Positions 8,561-16,675 of a stretch of 64,000 nucleotides of DNA are shown one piece after another. Every line of letters begins with the position of its first letter. Position 1 is the stretch's first letter. Source of the DNA: Agilicoccus flavus (lineage in GTDB: Bacteria; Actinomycetota; Actinomycetes; Actinomycetales; Dermatophilaceae); NCBI RefSeq assembly GCF_014857905.1, contig NZ_JACYXE010000001.1, positions 186,001 to 250,000 of the forward strand. Reading direction: 5' to 3'. The notes below the pieces were generated by a model. The model was not told the DNA's origin and did not search any database. It worked only from the letters and a program-made list of their open reading frames with translations. A program made the translations under genes and the position numbers.

Positions 8561-8842
8561 ATGGCCGGGTACGCGGACGAGAAGGACGCGCTGCGGGCGC
8601 GGCTGCGCCGCATCGAGGGACAGGTCCGCGGCCTGACGCGCATGGTCGAGGAGGACACGTACTGCATCGACGTCCTCACCCAGATCAGCGCGGTGACCAA
8701 GGGGCTGCAGTCCGTCGGGCTGACCCTGCTGCAGGACCACCTCGACCACTGCGTCGTCGAGGCCGCGCGCGAGTCCGACGAGGCCGCCACCGCCAAGGTC
8801 GAGGAGGCCACCCAGGCCGTCGCGCGCCTGCTGCGCACCTGA
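8561..8842 (+). CDS. csoR: Copper-sensing transcriptional repressor CsoR
   Basis: This 93-residue all-helical repressor releases DNA when it binds Cu(I). The family core RLRRIEGQVRG is at residues 14-24. The Cu(I) ligands of CsoR are all present: Cys35, His60 and Cys64. That combination separates it from RcnR and FrmR relatives. It is the first gene of a csoR-copZ-copA unit preceded by its own operator, so it is probably autoregulated. Confidence 0.94.
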   Translation: MAGYADEKDALRARLRRIEGQVRGLTRMVEEDTYCIDVLTQISAVTKGLQSVGLTLLQDHLDHCVVEAARESDEAATAKVEEATQAVARLLRT

Positions 8843-8921
8843 CCCGTTCGCGCCCCGGCGTCCGGCGCCCACGCCGTCCGAGGTGCACCCGTCACCCGCC
8901 CATCCACGAGGAGGAACCCTG

Positions 8922-9140
8922 ATGACCACCACCACGTTCACCGTCGCGGGCATGACCTGCGGACACTGCACGAGCGCCGTCACGGCGGAGCTCACCGACC
9001 TGCCGGGCGTCGAGGGGGTCGACGTCGACCTCGTCGCCGGCGGCGACTCGCCCGTCACGGTGCGCAGCGAGGGCCCCCTGGCCCCCGACGCCGTGCGCGA
9101 GGCCGTCGCCGAGGCCGGCGACTACACCGTCACCTTCTGA
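8922..9140 (+). CDS. copZ: Copper chaperone, heavy-metal-associated domain protein
   Basis: This 72-residue single HMA domain has the Cu(I)-binding motif GMTCGHC (Cys13 and Cys16). It should carry copper to the ATPase encoded 49 bp downstream. GAGGAGG is well placed before the ATG. The beta-alpha-beta-beta-alpha-beta length is normal for CopZ/Atx1 proteins. An aspartate- and glycine-rich insert (VDVDLVAGGDSP) sits in the loop after the first helix. Confidence 0.92.
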   Translation: MTTTTFTVAGMTCGHCTSAVTAELTDLPGVEGVDVDLVAGGDSPVTVRSEGPLAPDAVREAVAEAGDYTVTF

Positions 9141-9189
9141 TCCCACCCTCGACCGACCTCCCGCACCACCGCATCCGAGCGAGGACACC

Positions 9190-11583
9190 ATGACCACCGC
9201 CACGGACCCGACCCGCCACCTCGATCTCGCCATCGGCGGGATGACGTGCGCGTCGTGCGCCACCCGGGTCGAGCGCAAGCTCAACAAGCTCGAGGGCGTG
9301 CAGGCGAGCGTCAACCTCGCCACCGAGCGGGCGCACGTCCGCTACGACGAGCCGCTGACGCCGGCGGACATCGTCGGGACCGTCGAGAAGACGGGATACC
9401 GGGCGGACGTCCTGCGCGGGTCCGGCGGTGCCGACCGGCCGGACGGATCCGGACGCTCGGGCGCCCTCGCCGACGCTCCGGGCGCCGGGCCGAGCGTCTC
9501 GGATCCCGAGTGGACCGGGGAGGCCGACGGGGCCGGAGACGCGGCGACGCCCGGCGGCGCCGGCGCGTCCGGCGGTGGGGGCCCCGCGCCGGCGGGCCTC
9601 CGGGACCGGTTCGGGGCGTTCTTCGGGGCGGCCGACCTGCAGCGCCGGCTCCTGGTCGCCGCCGTCCTCACCGTGCCGCTCGTCGTCGTCGCGATGGTGC
9701 CCGCCGTGCACCACGCGCTGGGCGGGGCCGGGGCGTGGGTGCAGCTCGCACTCGCGACGCCGGTCGTCGCCTGGTGCGCCTACCCCTTCCACCGCGCCGC
9801 GGCGATCAACGCGCGCCACGGCGCGTCGACGATGGACACGCTCGTGTCCATCGGCGTCCTCGCCGCGTTCGGCTGGTCGCTCGCCGCGACCCTCACCGGC
9901 AGCGGCGACGGCCACCTCTACTACGAGACCGCGGCGGTCGTCACGACGTTCCTGCTGGCCGGGCGGGTGGCCGAGGCCCGCGCGAAGCGGCGCGGGAAGT
10001 CGGCCCTGACGAGCCTGCTCGAGCTCGGCGCCAAGGAGGTCACCCTCGTCGACGGGCGCGACGAAGGCGGGCGCTTCGTCCTCGACGCCGCCGGCGAGCG
10101 CCGCGCTCCCGTCGCGGAGCTCGGCGTCGACGACCACTTCCTCGTCCGGCCCGGCGAGAAGATCGCCGCCGACGGCGTGGTCGTCGACGGGGCGAGCGCG
10201 GTCGACCTCTCCCTCGTCACGGGCGAGTCGCTCCCGGTGGAGGTCGAGCGGGGCGACGAGGTCACCGGGGGCGCCGTCAACGCGTCCGGGTCGCTCGTCG
10301 TGCGGGCCACGCGGGTCGGCTCCGACACGACACTCGCGGGCATCACCCGTCTCGTCGAGGCGGCGCAGACGGGCAAGGCCCCCATCCAGCGGCTCGCCGA
10401 CCGCGTCTCGGCCGTTTTCGTGCCGGTGGTCCTGCTCATCGCGGCCCTGACGTTCGTCGGATGGCTCCTCGCCGGCGGGGGCGCGGCCGCGGCGTTGTCC
10501 GCCGCCGTCACGGTCCTCGTCATCGCCTGCCCGTGCGCGCTCGGGCTCGCCACGCCGACGGCGCTGCTCGCCGGCACCGGCCGCGGCGCCGAGCTGGGCG
10601 TGCTCATCAAGGGTCCGGAGGTCCTCGAGAGCACCCGCGCCGTCGACACCGTCGTCCTCGACAAGACCGGGACCGTCACGACGGGCACGATGCGGCTCGT
10701 CCACGTGGCCACCGTGGGCCGCCTCACCGCGACCGCCGCGCTGCAGGCCGCCGCCGCGGTCGAGGCCCGCAGCGAGCACCCGGTCGCCCGCGCCGTCGTC
10801 GGCGCCGCGGAGCACCGCGGCCTCGAGCGCCCCGACGTCACGGGCTTCGAGAACCTGCCCGGCAGCGGCGTACGCGGCCGGATCAAGGGCACGGCCGTCA
10901 CCGTCGGCCGCGCCGACCTCTTCGACGTCGTCCCGCCCGAGATCGCCGAGCCCGACGTCGTCGGCACCACCGTGTACGTCGGCTGGGGCGAACCGCTCAC
11001 GGCCCGGGCGGCACTCACCGTCGCCGACGAGGTGCGCCCCACCTCCGCGGCCGCGATCGAGGCCCTCCACGACCTCGGCCTCACCACCTACCTGCTCACG
11101 GGCGACGACGAGACCACGGCGCGGGCGGTCGCGGCCCAGGTCGGCATCGACGAGGACCACGTCCTCGCCGGCGTCCGGCCCGACGGCAAGCACGACGCCC
11201 TGACGCGCCTGCAGGGCCGTGGCAAGGTGGTCGCCATGGTCGGCGACGGTGTCAACGACGCGGCAGCCCTCGCGGCGGCCGACCTCGGGCTCGCGATGGG
11301 CTCGGGCACCGACGTGGCGGCGGAATCCGCCGACATCGTGCTCGTGCGCCCCGACCTCGGGGCGGTCGCCGACGCCATCACCCTCTCCCGCAAGACGTTG
11401 TCGATCATCCGGCAGAACCTCTTCTGGGCCTTCGCCTACAACGTGGCCGCCATCCCCCTGGCCGTGTTCGGTCTGCTCAGCCCGATGATCGCGGGCGCGG
11501 CGATGGCCGCCTCGAGCGTCATCGTCGTGTGCAACAGCCTCCGGCTGCGGGGCGTGGCGCGCGAGGACCGGGTGGCCCGGTGA
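9190..11583 (+). CDS. copA: Copper-translocating P1B-type ATPase
   Basis: This 797-residue inner-membrane pump exports Cu(I) from the cytoplasm using ATP. It has one N-terminal HMA domain (GMTCASC, residues 17-23) and a flexible Gly/Ala-rich linker (about 78-140). These are followed by the transmembrane core, the actuator-domain TGES near 343, the metal-binding CPC in ACPCALGLATPTA near 446, the phosphorylated aspartate in DKTGT near 491, the HP motif SEHPVARAV and the hinge GDGVNDAAAL near 685. CPC plus the csoR/copZ context indicates copper rather than zinc. The TGA overlaps the GTG of the next gene by 4 bp, indicating translational coupling. Confidence 0.95.
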   Translation: MTTATDPTRHLDLAIGGMTCASCATRVERKLNKLEGVQASVNLATERAHVRYDEPLTPADIVGTVEKTGYRADVLRGSGGADRPDGSGRSGALADAPGAGPSVSDPEWTGEADGAGDAATPGGAGASGGGGPAPAGLRDRFGAFFGAADLQRRLLVAAVLTVPLVVVAMVPAVHHALGGAGAWVQLALATPVVAWCAYPFHRAAAINARHGASTMDTLVSIGVLAAFGWSLAATLTGSGDGHLYYETAAVVTTFLLAGRVAEARAKRRGKSALTSLLELGAKEVTLVDGRDEGGRFVLDAAGERRAPVAELGVDDHFLVRPGEKIAADGVVVDGASAVDLSLVTGESLPVEVERGDEVTGGAVNASGSLVVRATRVGSDTTLAGITRLVEAAQTGKAPIQRLADRVSAVFVPVVLLIAALTFVGWLLAGGGAAAALSAAVTVLVIACPCALGLATPTALLAGTGRGAELGVLIKGPEVLESTRAVDTVVLDKTGTVTTGTMRLVHVATVGRLTATAALQAAAAVEARSEHPVARAVVGAAEHRGLERPDVTGFENLPGSGVRGRIKGTAVTVGRADLFDVVPPEIAEPDVVGTTVYVGWGEPLTARAALTVADEVRPTSAAAIEALHDLGLTTYLLTGDDETTARAVAAQVGIDEDHVLAGVRPDGKHDALTRLQGRGKVVAMVGDGVNDAAALAAADLGLAMGSGTDVAAESADIVLVRPDLGAVADAITLSRKTLSIIRQNLFWAFAYNVAAIPLAVFGLLSPMIAGAAMAASSVIVVCNSLRLRGVAREDRVAR

Positions 11584-12611
11584 GTCGCGCCGTCGGGCGC
11601 GCGGTGCTCACCGGCCTGCTGCTCGCCCCCGCCGTCCTGTCCGCCTGCGCGTCGGGCCCGCCGCCGCTCACGCCGGAACAGGTGCGGTCGGCGCACCCGA
11701 CCCCGCCGACTCCCGAGCCGACCGTCGTGCCGGCGACGCACCTGCTGGACCGGGCGTACGTCGCCGGCGGCGACGAGGCCCAGAAGCTCGACCTCACCGT
11801 GCCCGGCGGCTACCGCGGCCCCCGCCCCGTCGTCGTGTTCATCCACGGCGGCGCCTGGAAGGAGGGCGACCGCGGCTCGTTCGAACGCCGCGACGGCACG
11901 AACTTCGCCGCCCTGCGCACCCGGCTGCTCGAGCAGGGGTGGGCGACGGCGAGCATCGGCTACCGGTTCACCGACGTCGCCCGGATGCCCGCTCAGCTCC
12001 ACGACGCCAAGGCGGCCGTGCGCTGGCTCTACGCGCACGCCGGCCGGTACGGGCTCGACCGCGACCGCATCGCCGTCGTCGGCGAGTCGGCGGGCGGGCA
12101 TCTGGCGCAGCTCGTCGGCGACACCCGGGGCGACGCCGCGGCCGAGGGGACCCTGGGGGTGACGAACGGGGCGAAGAGCGACGTCGTGGCCGTCGTCAGC
12201 TACTACGGCGTCGCCGACCTGCGGCGCCTGGTCGCCGACCGCGTGGCCGCGGGCTGCGGGACCGGCGACGCGGGCCGCGCCTCCCCCGAGGGCCGGCTCA
12301 TCGGCGCCGACCCGGCGGCCCCGGCCGCGGCTCGGGCCGCCGACGCGGCGAGCCCGATCGGGCACGTCTCGCCCTCCTCGGCCCCGACGTTCTTCCTCCA
12401 CGGCCGCCGCGACTGCGTCGTCCCGGCCGCGCAGTCCCGTCGGGCCGCACAGGCGTTGACCTCGGCCGGGGTGCCGGCGCAGGTCGAGACGATCGACGCG
12501 GGCCACGCCGACCCGCGCTTCTTCACGACGCCGGCCCTGCAGGACCGGGTCGTCGACTTCCTGACCCGCTACCTGGGAGCACCGGACCGGACCGCCGACC
12601 CCACGACGTGA
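11580..12611 (+). CDS. Lipoprotein alpha/beta hydrolase (carboxylesterase-like)
   Basis: This 343-residue lipoprotein carries a signal sequence with lipobox LSAC (Cys23), so the enzyme should be anchored outside the membrane. The catalytic core contains the oxyanion motif FIHGGAW, the nucleophile elbow GESAGG (Ser about 171), an aspartate in HGRRDCVVP and the histidine in DAGHADPRF. This fits BD-FAE/hormone-sensitive-lipase type esterases. Its GTG start overlaps the copA stop by 4 bp, so it is translated with the copper pump. No copper ligand motif is visible, and the link to copper may be positional only. Substrate unknown. Confidence 0.85.
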   Translation: MSRAVGRAVLTGLLLAPAVLSACASGPPPLTPEQVRSAHPTPPTPEPTVVPATHLLDRAYVAGGDEAQKLDLTVPGGYRGPRPVVVFIHGGAWKEGDRGSFERRDGTNFAALRTRLLEQGWATASIGYRFTDVARMPAQLHDAKAAVRWLYAHAGRYGLDRDRIAVVGESAGGHLAQLVGDTRGDAAAEGTLGVTNGAKSDVVAVVSYYGVADLRRLVADRVAAGCGTGDAGRASPEGRLIGADPAAPAAARAADAASPIGHVSPSSAPTFFLHGRRDCVVPAAQSRRAAQALTSAGVPAQVETIDAGHADPRFFTTPALQDRVVDFLTRYLGAPDRTADPTT

Positions 12612-12626
12612 GCGGGTGGCCCCGCC

Positions 12627-13268
12627 TCAGACCGTGACGGTCCCGCTCGGCCCGGCGAAGTCGACCGAGAGCAGGCCGGCGGTCCCGTGGGGGGCCACGA
12701 AGTCGAACGTCAGGTCGGAGACGAGGGGTTCGCCGTCGAGGCCGACCCAGTCGCGGACGCGCTGGGCGTCACCGGCGATGGTCAGGCCCACGAGCCGCAC
12801 GCTCGGCTCCTCGTCGACGGCGAGGGAGGGATGCAGCTCGGGGTTCTCGTACTGGACGAAGAACGGCAGCTGCGGATCGTTGAGGAGCCCGCGCACGCCG
12901 ACCTGCCGCCAGCGCAGGTCACGGCCGTCGGGAAAGACGCGGTGGCCCGGCGCGCTCTCGCGGCCGAGGCGGGACTCGGCCTCCGCGATGTCGTCGACGC
13001 GGCACACCCACCCCATCCAGCCGCCGCCGGTCGCCGAGCAGGCCCGGACGGCCTGACCGAACGGCGCCTTGTCCGATGCGGGGTGGTCGAGCACCTCGAC
13101 GACCTCCACGTAGCGGCCCTGCGCCAACGGCAGGATGACGTTGCGGGTGCCGAAGCTCGGGTGGACCCCGCCGTTGACCGAGCGCACCCCGAGCGCATCG
13201 GCGAGCCTGCCCGCCGTCGCCGCGAGGCCGTCGGGTTCTGCCGCGTAGGACACGTGGTCGAGTCGCAT
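12627..13268 (-). CDS. VOC (glyoxalase-like domain) family protein
   Basis: This 213-residue cytoplasmic protein begins LDHVSYAAEPDGL, the usual first strand of the vicinal-oxygen-chelate fold, and belongs with the glyoxalase-like domain 3 proteins common in actinobacteria. Two babbb units can be seen, with GRYVEVVEVLDHP closing the first. Metal ligands are not obvious beyond His4 and a glutamate in the EVVEV strand, so catalytic activity is uncertain. It ends only 15 bp from the convergent esterase gene. It lies 85 bp downstream of the rRNA methyltransferase gene on the same strand. Confidence 0.82.
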   Translation of the reverse strand: MRLDHVSYAAEPDGLAATAGRLADALGVRSVNGGVHPSFGTRNVILPLAQGRYVEVVEVLDHPASDKAPFGQAVRACSATGGGWMGWVCRVDDIAEAESRLGRESAPGHRVFPDGRDLRWRQVGVRGLLNDPQLPFFVQYENPELHPSLAVDEEPSVRLVGLTIAGDAQRVRDWVGLDGEPLVSDLTFDFVAPHGTAGLLSVDFAGPSGTVTV

Positions 13269-13353
13269 GAGGACAAGACTGGCACGGCCCGGAGCGCGGC
13301 CGCAGGCGACCCCTGCGCGCGGCCCGCGACGCTCCGACCGGATCGGGAGCGGG

Positions 13354-14169
13354 TCAGGCCCGGACGACGGCGGCGCGCTGGCGGACCGCCTCGTAGAGGA
13401 CGATCGCGGCGGACGTCGCGACGTTGAGGGAGTCGGCGCGGCCCACCATGGGGATGCGCACCCGGTGGGTGGCCGCGGCGAGCACGTCGTCGGACAGGCC
13501 GGTCTTCTCGGCGCCCACCGCCACGGCGACGCGCCCGCGGTAGTCGACGTCGGTGTGCAGCACGTCGGTGTCGGGGGTGGTCGCGACGAGGGCGATGTCG
13601 TGGCGCTCCAGCCACGCGAGGGTGGCCGCCGTGTCCGCGGAGGCGACGGGCACCGAGAACACGGTGCCCTTGCTCGACCGGACGAGGTTGGGGTTGCCCC
13701 AGTCGGTGACCGGGTCGGCGGCGACGACCGCCTCGACGCCGGCGCCGTCGGCCGTGCGCAGCATCGCACCGAGGTTGCCCGGCTTCTCGACGCCCTGACA
13801 CACGAGGGCCAGCACGTCGTCGGTCGGCGTGAGCTCGTCGAGCGGCCGGCCCGGGGCCTGCGCGACCGCGAGGAACCCGTCGGGGCCCTCGCGGTAGGCC
13901 ACCTTCTCGAACGCCGCGCGCCCGAGGCGGACCGTCTCGGTGCCGGGCGGGAGACCCTCGCGCACGCGGTCGAGGTCGTCGGAGGCGTGCATGAGCTCCG
14001 GGCACACGTACAGCGAGCGCACCCGCCCCCCGGCGGCGAGGCAGAGCGCGAGCTCCTCGTAGCCGTCGACGAGGGTGACCCCCTCCTCGTCCCGGGCGCG
14101 CCGACGGCGCAGCGCGATGAGGGACTTGAGGCGAGGGTTGGCGGCGCTCGTGATGACGATGTCGTTCAT
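13354..14169 (-). CDS. TrmH/SpoU family RNA 2'-O-methyltransferase
   Basis: This 271-residue protein has an N-terminal L30e-like substrate-binding domain (residues 1-100) and a C-terminal SPOUT knot. The three SPOUT motifs are present: EKPGNLGAMLRTA, GAEKTGLSD, and IPMVGRADSLNVATSAAI. They bind S-adenosylmethionine and methylate ribose in rRNA or tRNA. The domain layout matches 23S rRNA methyltransferases such as RlmB and TsnR. The exact nucleotide target cannot be assigned. Confidence 0.9.
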   Translation of the reverse strand: MNDIVITSAANPRLKSLIALRRRRARDEEGVTLVDGYEELALCLAAGGRVRSLYVCPELMHASDDLDRVREGLPPGTETVRLGRAAFEKVAYREGPDGFLAVAQAPGRPLDELTPTDDVLALVCQGVEKPGNLGAMLRTADGAGVEAVVAADPVTDWGNPNLVRSSKGTVFSVPVASADTAATLAWLERHDIALVATTPDTDVLHTDVDYRGRVAVAVGAEKTGLSDDVLAAATHRVRIPMVGRADSLNVATSAAIVLYEAVRQRAAVVRA

Positions 14170-14224
14170 GGCGGGTCCAGCATCACACCTGCGTCGCGTG
14201 GCGCGCAGGGCGTCTCGCGATCGG

Positions 14225-14494
14225 TCAGCGCGCGGCGAGCGGCCCGCCCGGCAGGGCGTCGCCGATGCTCAGGTGCCCGGCGAGGTCGACGAGGGCCCGG
14301 CCGTAGCCGCGCAGGAAGTCGGCCTCGTCCACCGGCGCGCGGCGGTCGTCGCCGACCTCGCGCGCCAGGGCGGTGGCCCAGCCGCGCAGGTACGCGGCGA
14401 GCTCGAGGTGGTTCTCGAAGAGGGCGGCGTCGGCGGGGCGGACGACGGTGGCGTCGGCGGGTGCGCCGGCGGTGACGACCTGATCCTTGGTCAT
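14225..14494 (-). CDS. Small hypothetical protein (89 aa)
   Basis: I do not recognise this family. It is an 89-residue soluble, acidic protein rich in alanine and leucine, predicted mostly helical from about residue 24 (FENHLELAAYLRGWATALARE), with no cysteines and no membrane segment. AGAAGG precedes the ATG at good spacing, and codon usage is typical of the genome, so translation is likely. It lies downstream of a comparatively AT-rich intergenic stretch and upstream of the TrmH gene on the same strand, 55 bp away. Confidence 0.6.
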   Translation of the reverse strand: MTKDQVVTAGAPADATVVRPADAALFENHLELAAYLRGWATALAREVGDDRRAPVDEADFLRGYGRALVDLAGHLSIGDALPGGPLAAR

Positions 14495-14812
14495 GGCCTT
14501 CTCATTCCTTTGAGACGGAGCGGGTACTGCTCACCTCATCGGCTCCGGATCGCCCGCTCCCACCCTTTTTCTCAAGGTCCTCAAAGATTCAACCGTCACC
14601 CAGGGACTGGCCGGCGAGAGCGTCGAACAAGATTTCTGTTCAGCGGTGCTGACGTCGTATGAAGCAGACGTCAAGACGTCCGACTTATCGACTCTCTTTC
14701 GCCCCGCAATGACCTTCTTTCACGCATTGTCGCGTCTTGGACGCGTCTTTGTCGGACGTCCTGGAACGCCATCCACCGTCTTGGACGCGTCACGGACATC
14801 CGACCTGGACGC
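14495..14812. other. AT-richer intergenic stretch with a 15-bp direct repeat
   Basis: This 318-bp gap between two minus-strand genes is visibly poorer in GC than its surroundings (runs such as CTTTTTCTCAA and ATTCAACC). CGTCTTGGACGCGTC occurs twice, at 14733-14747 and 14777-14791, and GACGT elements recur. It probably holds the promoter of the 89-aa gene. A plus-strand ORF starting at 14646 runs into the glucosidase gene and is not convincing. Confidence 0.5.
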
Positions 14813-16552
14813 TCAGGCGCGCAGGACGACGGCCTCCCAGGGCCGCAGCCGCCGCGGAGCCGCGGTCGGCTCGGGCCGGCCACCGCGCGTGCGGTTGCCC
14901 AGCACGAGGCGCGCGTCGGCGTAGGCCGCCACGACCTCCTCGGGCAGGCCCTCGACCTCGACGTCGTCGCCAGAGCAGTTGGCGAGGACGAGCAGCTCGT
15001 CGTCGCCCCGGCGTCGGGTGAACGCCCACACCCGCGGATCGCGCGGCGCGAGCGCCGTGAAGTCGCCGAGGGCGACCGTGTCGTCCTCGTGGCGCAGGGC
15101 GATGAGGCGGCGGTAGTGCGCGAGCACCGAGTCGGGGTCGTCGTCCTGCGCCGCGACGTTGACGCGGTCGTGGTCGGGGCCCGCGGGCAGCCACGGCGTG
15201 CCCGTCGTGAACCCCGCGTGCGCGCCCGAGGTCCACTGCATCGGGGTACGAGCGTTGTCGCGGCCCACGGCGCGGATCCCCTCGAGCACGGCCCCCGGGT
15301 CACCGCCGTTGGCGAGGGCGTCCGCGTACGCGTTGCGCGACTCGATGTCCTGCGCGTCGTCGATCGTCGCGAACGGCACGTTGCGCATCCCGATCTCCTC
15401 GCCCTGGTACACGTACGGCGTGCCCCGCTGGAGGTGGAGGATCGTCGCGAGGGCCGTGGCGGAGGCGACGCGGTGCTCGTCGGAGTCGTCCCCGAACCGC
15501 GAGACCGGCCGGGGCTGGTCGTGGTTGCACCAGTACAGGGAGTTCCAGCCGACGTCGGCCAGTCCCTCCTGCCAGCGGAACAGGCTGTCCTTGAGCTCGA
15601 GCGGGTCCACGTCCACGGTGTCGAACTTGCCGTTCGGGCCGCGGCCGAGGCCGACGTGCTCGAACTGGAACACCATGTCGACCTCCGCGCGGGCGGGGTC
15701 GGTGAACTTGCGGGCCTCGTCGATCGTGACGCCGGGCATCTCGCCCACGGTGATGAGCTCGCGGCCGGGGTGACCCGCGAAGACCCGCTCGTGCATCTCG
15801 TGGAGGAACTCGTGGATGCGCGGCCCGTTCATCGTGAACGGCATGCCGTCGCCGAGGAACTCACCGGGCGCCGCATCCCCGTCGGGCAGCGTCCCGTCGG
15901 GGCGGACCGCCTTGGAGATGAGGTTGACGACGTCCATGCGGAAGCCGTCGACGCCGCGGTCGAGCCACCGGTTCATCATCGCGTAGACGGCGTCGCGGAC
16001 CTGCGGGTTCTCCCAGTTCAGGTCGGGCTGTCGACGGCTGAAGAGGTGGAGGTAGTACTCGCCGCTCGCCTCGTCCCACTCCCACGTGCTGCCGGAGAAG
16101 AAGGACGTCCAGTTCGTGGGCTCCGCCCCCGGCTGCCCGCCGACGTGCCCCGCACGCGGCGGCGCCCACCAGTACCAGTCGCGCTTCGGGTCGTCGACGC
16201 CGCGGCGGGACTGCTCGAACCACTCGTGTTCGTCGGAGGTGTGGTTGACGACGAGGTCCATGACGAGCTTCAGGCCCAGCTCGTGGCACCGGGCGATGAC
16301 CGCGTCGAGGTCCGCGTCGGTCCCGAACAGCGGGTCGACGTGCTCGTAGTCGCTGATGTCGTATCCATTGTCGTCCATCGGTGAGCGGTAGACCGGGCTC
16401 AGCCAGACGACGTCGACGCCGAGCGAGGCGACGTGGTCGAGGTGCGCCAGGATGCCCGGCAGGTCACCCACCCCGTCGCCGTTCCCGTCCGCGAAACTCC
16501 GCGGGTAGATCTGGTAGACGACGGCGTTGGACCACCACTTCTGCTCACTCAC
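14813..16552 (-). CDS. GH13 alpha-glucosidase (oligo-1,6-glucosidase type)
   Basis: This 579-residue cytoplasmic glycoside hydrolase probably cleaves glucose from maltodextrins or isomalto-oligosaccharides. The (beta/alpha)8 barrel opens with WWSNAVVYQIYPRSF. Catalytic residues are in place: nucleophile Asp207 in GFRMDVV, acid/base Glu271 in TVGEMPG and the transition-state stabiliser Asp345 in CNHDQPR. Conserved region I (DLVVNHTSDEH) is at about 99-109. The PLFGTDADLD and QPDLNWENP segments are typical of the oligo-1,6-glucosidase subfamilies. No signal peptide is present. No sugar transporter or LacI regulator gene is adjacent. Confidence 0.92.
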   Translation of the reverse strand: MSEQKWWSNAVVYQIYPRSFADGNGDGVGDLPGILAHLDHVASLGVDVVWLSPVYRSPMDDNGYDISDYEHVDPLFGTDADLDAVIARCHELGLKLVMDLVVNHTSDEHEWFEQSRRGVDDPKRDWYWWAPPRAGHVGGQPGAEPTNWTSFFSGSTWEWDEASGEYYLHLFSRRQPDLNWENPQVRDAVYAMMNRWLDRGVDGFRMDVVNLISKAVRPDGTLPDGDAAPGEFLGDGMPFTMNGPRIHEFLHEMHERVFAGHPGRELITVGEMPGVTIDEARKFTDPARAEVDMVFQFEHVGLGRGPNGKFDTVDVDPLELKDSLFRWQEGLADVGWNSLYWCNHDQPRPVSRFGDDSDEHRVASATALATILHLQRGTPYVYQGEEIGMRNVPFATIDDAQDIESRNAYADALANGGDPGAVLEGIRAVGRDNARTPMQWTSGAHAGFTTGTPWLPAGPDHDRVNVAAQDDDPDSVLAHYRRLIALRHEDDTVALGDFTALAPRDPRVWAFTRRRGDDELLVLANCSGDDVEVEGLPEEVVAAYADARLVLGNRTRGGRPEPTAAPRRLRPWEAVVLRA

Positions 16553-16675
16553 CCCCCGACCCTAACGGCAAGGCGCACACTGGCAGCAGGGTCGGGGGGC
16601 CCGGGGGCAGAGTCGGGACGACACAAGGGAGTTCGTCATGCTGCGGGATTTCGTCATGCTGCGCACGAGTCGGCG

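Noticed and set aside
9246-12611. 1121-codon plus-strand ORF across copA
   Set aside because: It is a shifted frame of copA made of Arg/Gly/His runs. Only its last 343 codons (the lipoprotein esterase) are real.
14646-14924. 92-residue plus-strand ORF in the AT-richer gap
   Set aside because: Its second half is antisense to the 3' end of the glucosidase gene and turns Arg-rich. There is no ribosome binding site before the start.
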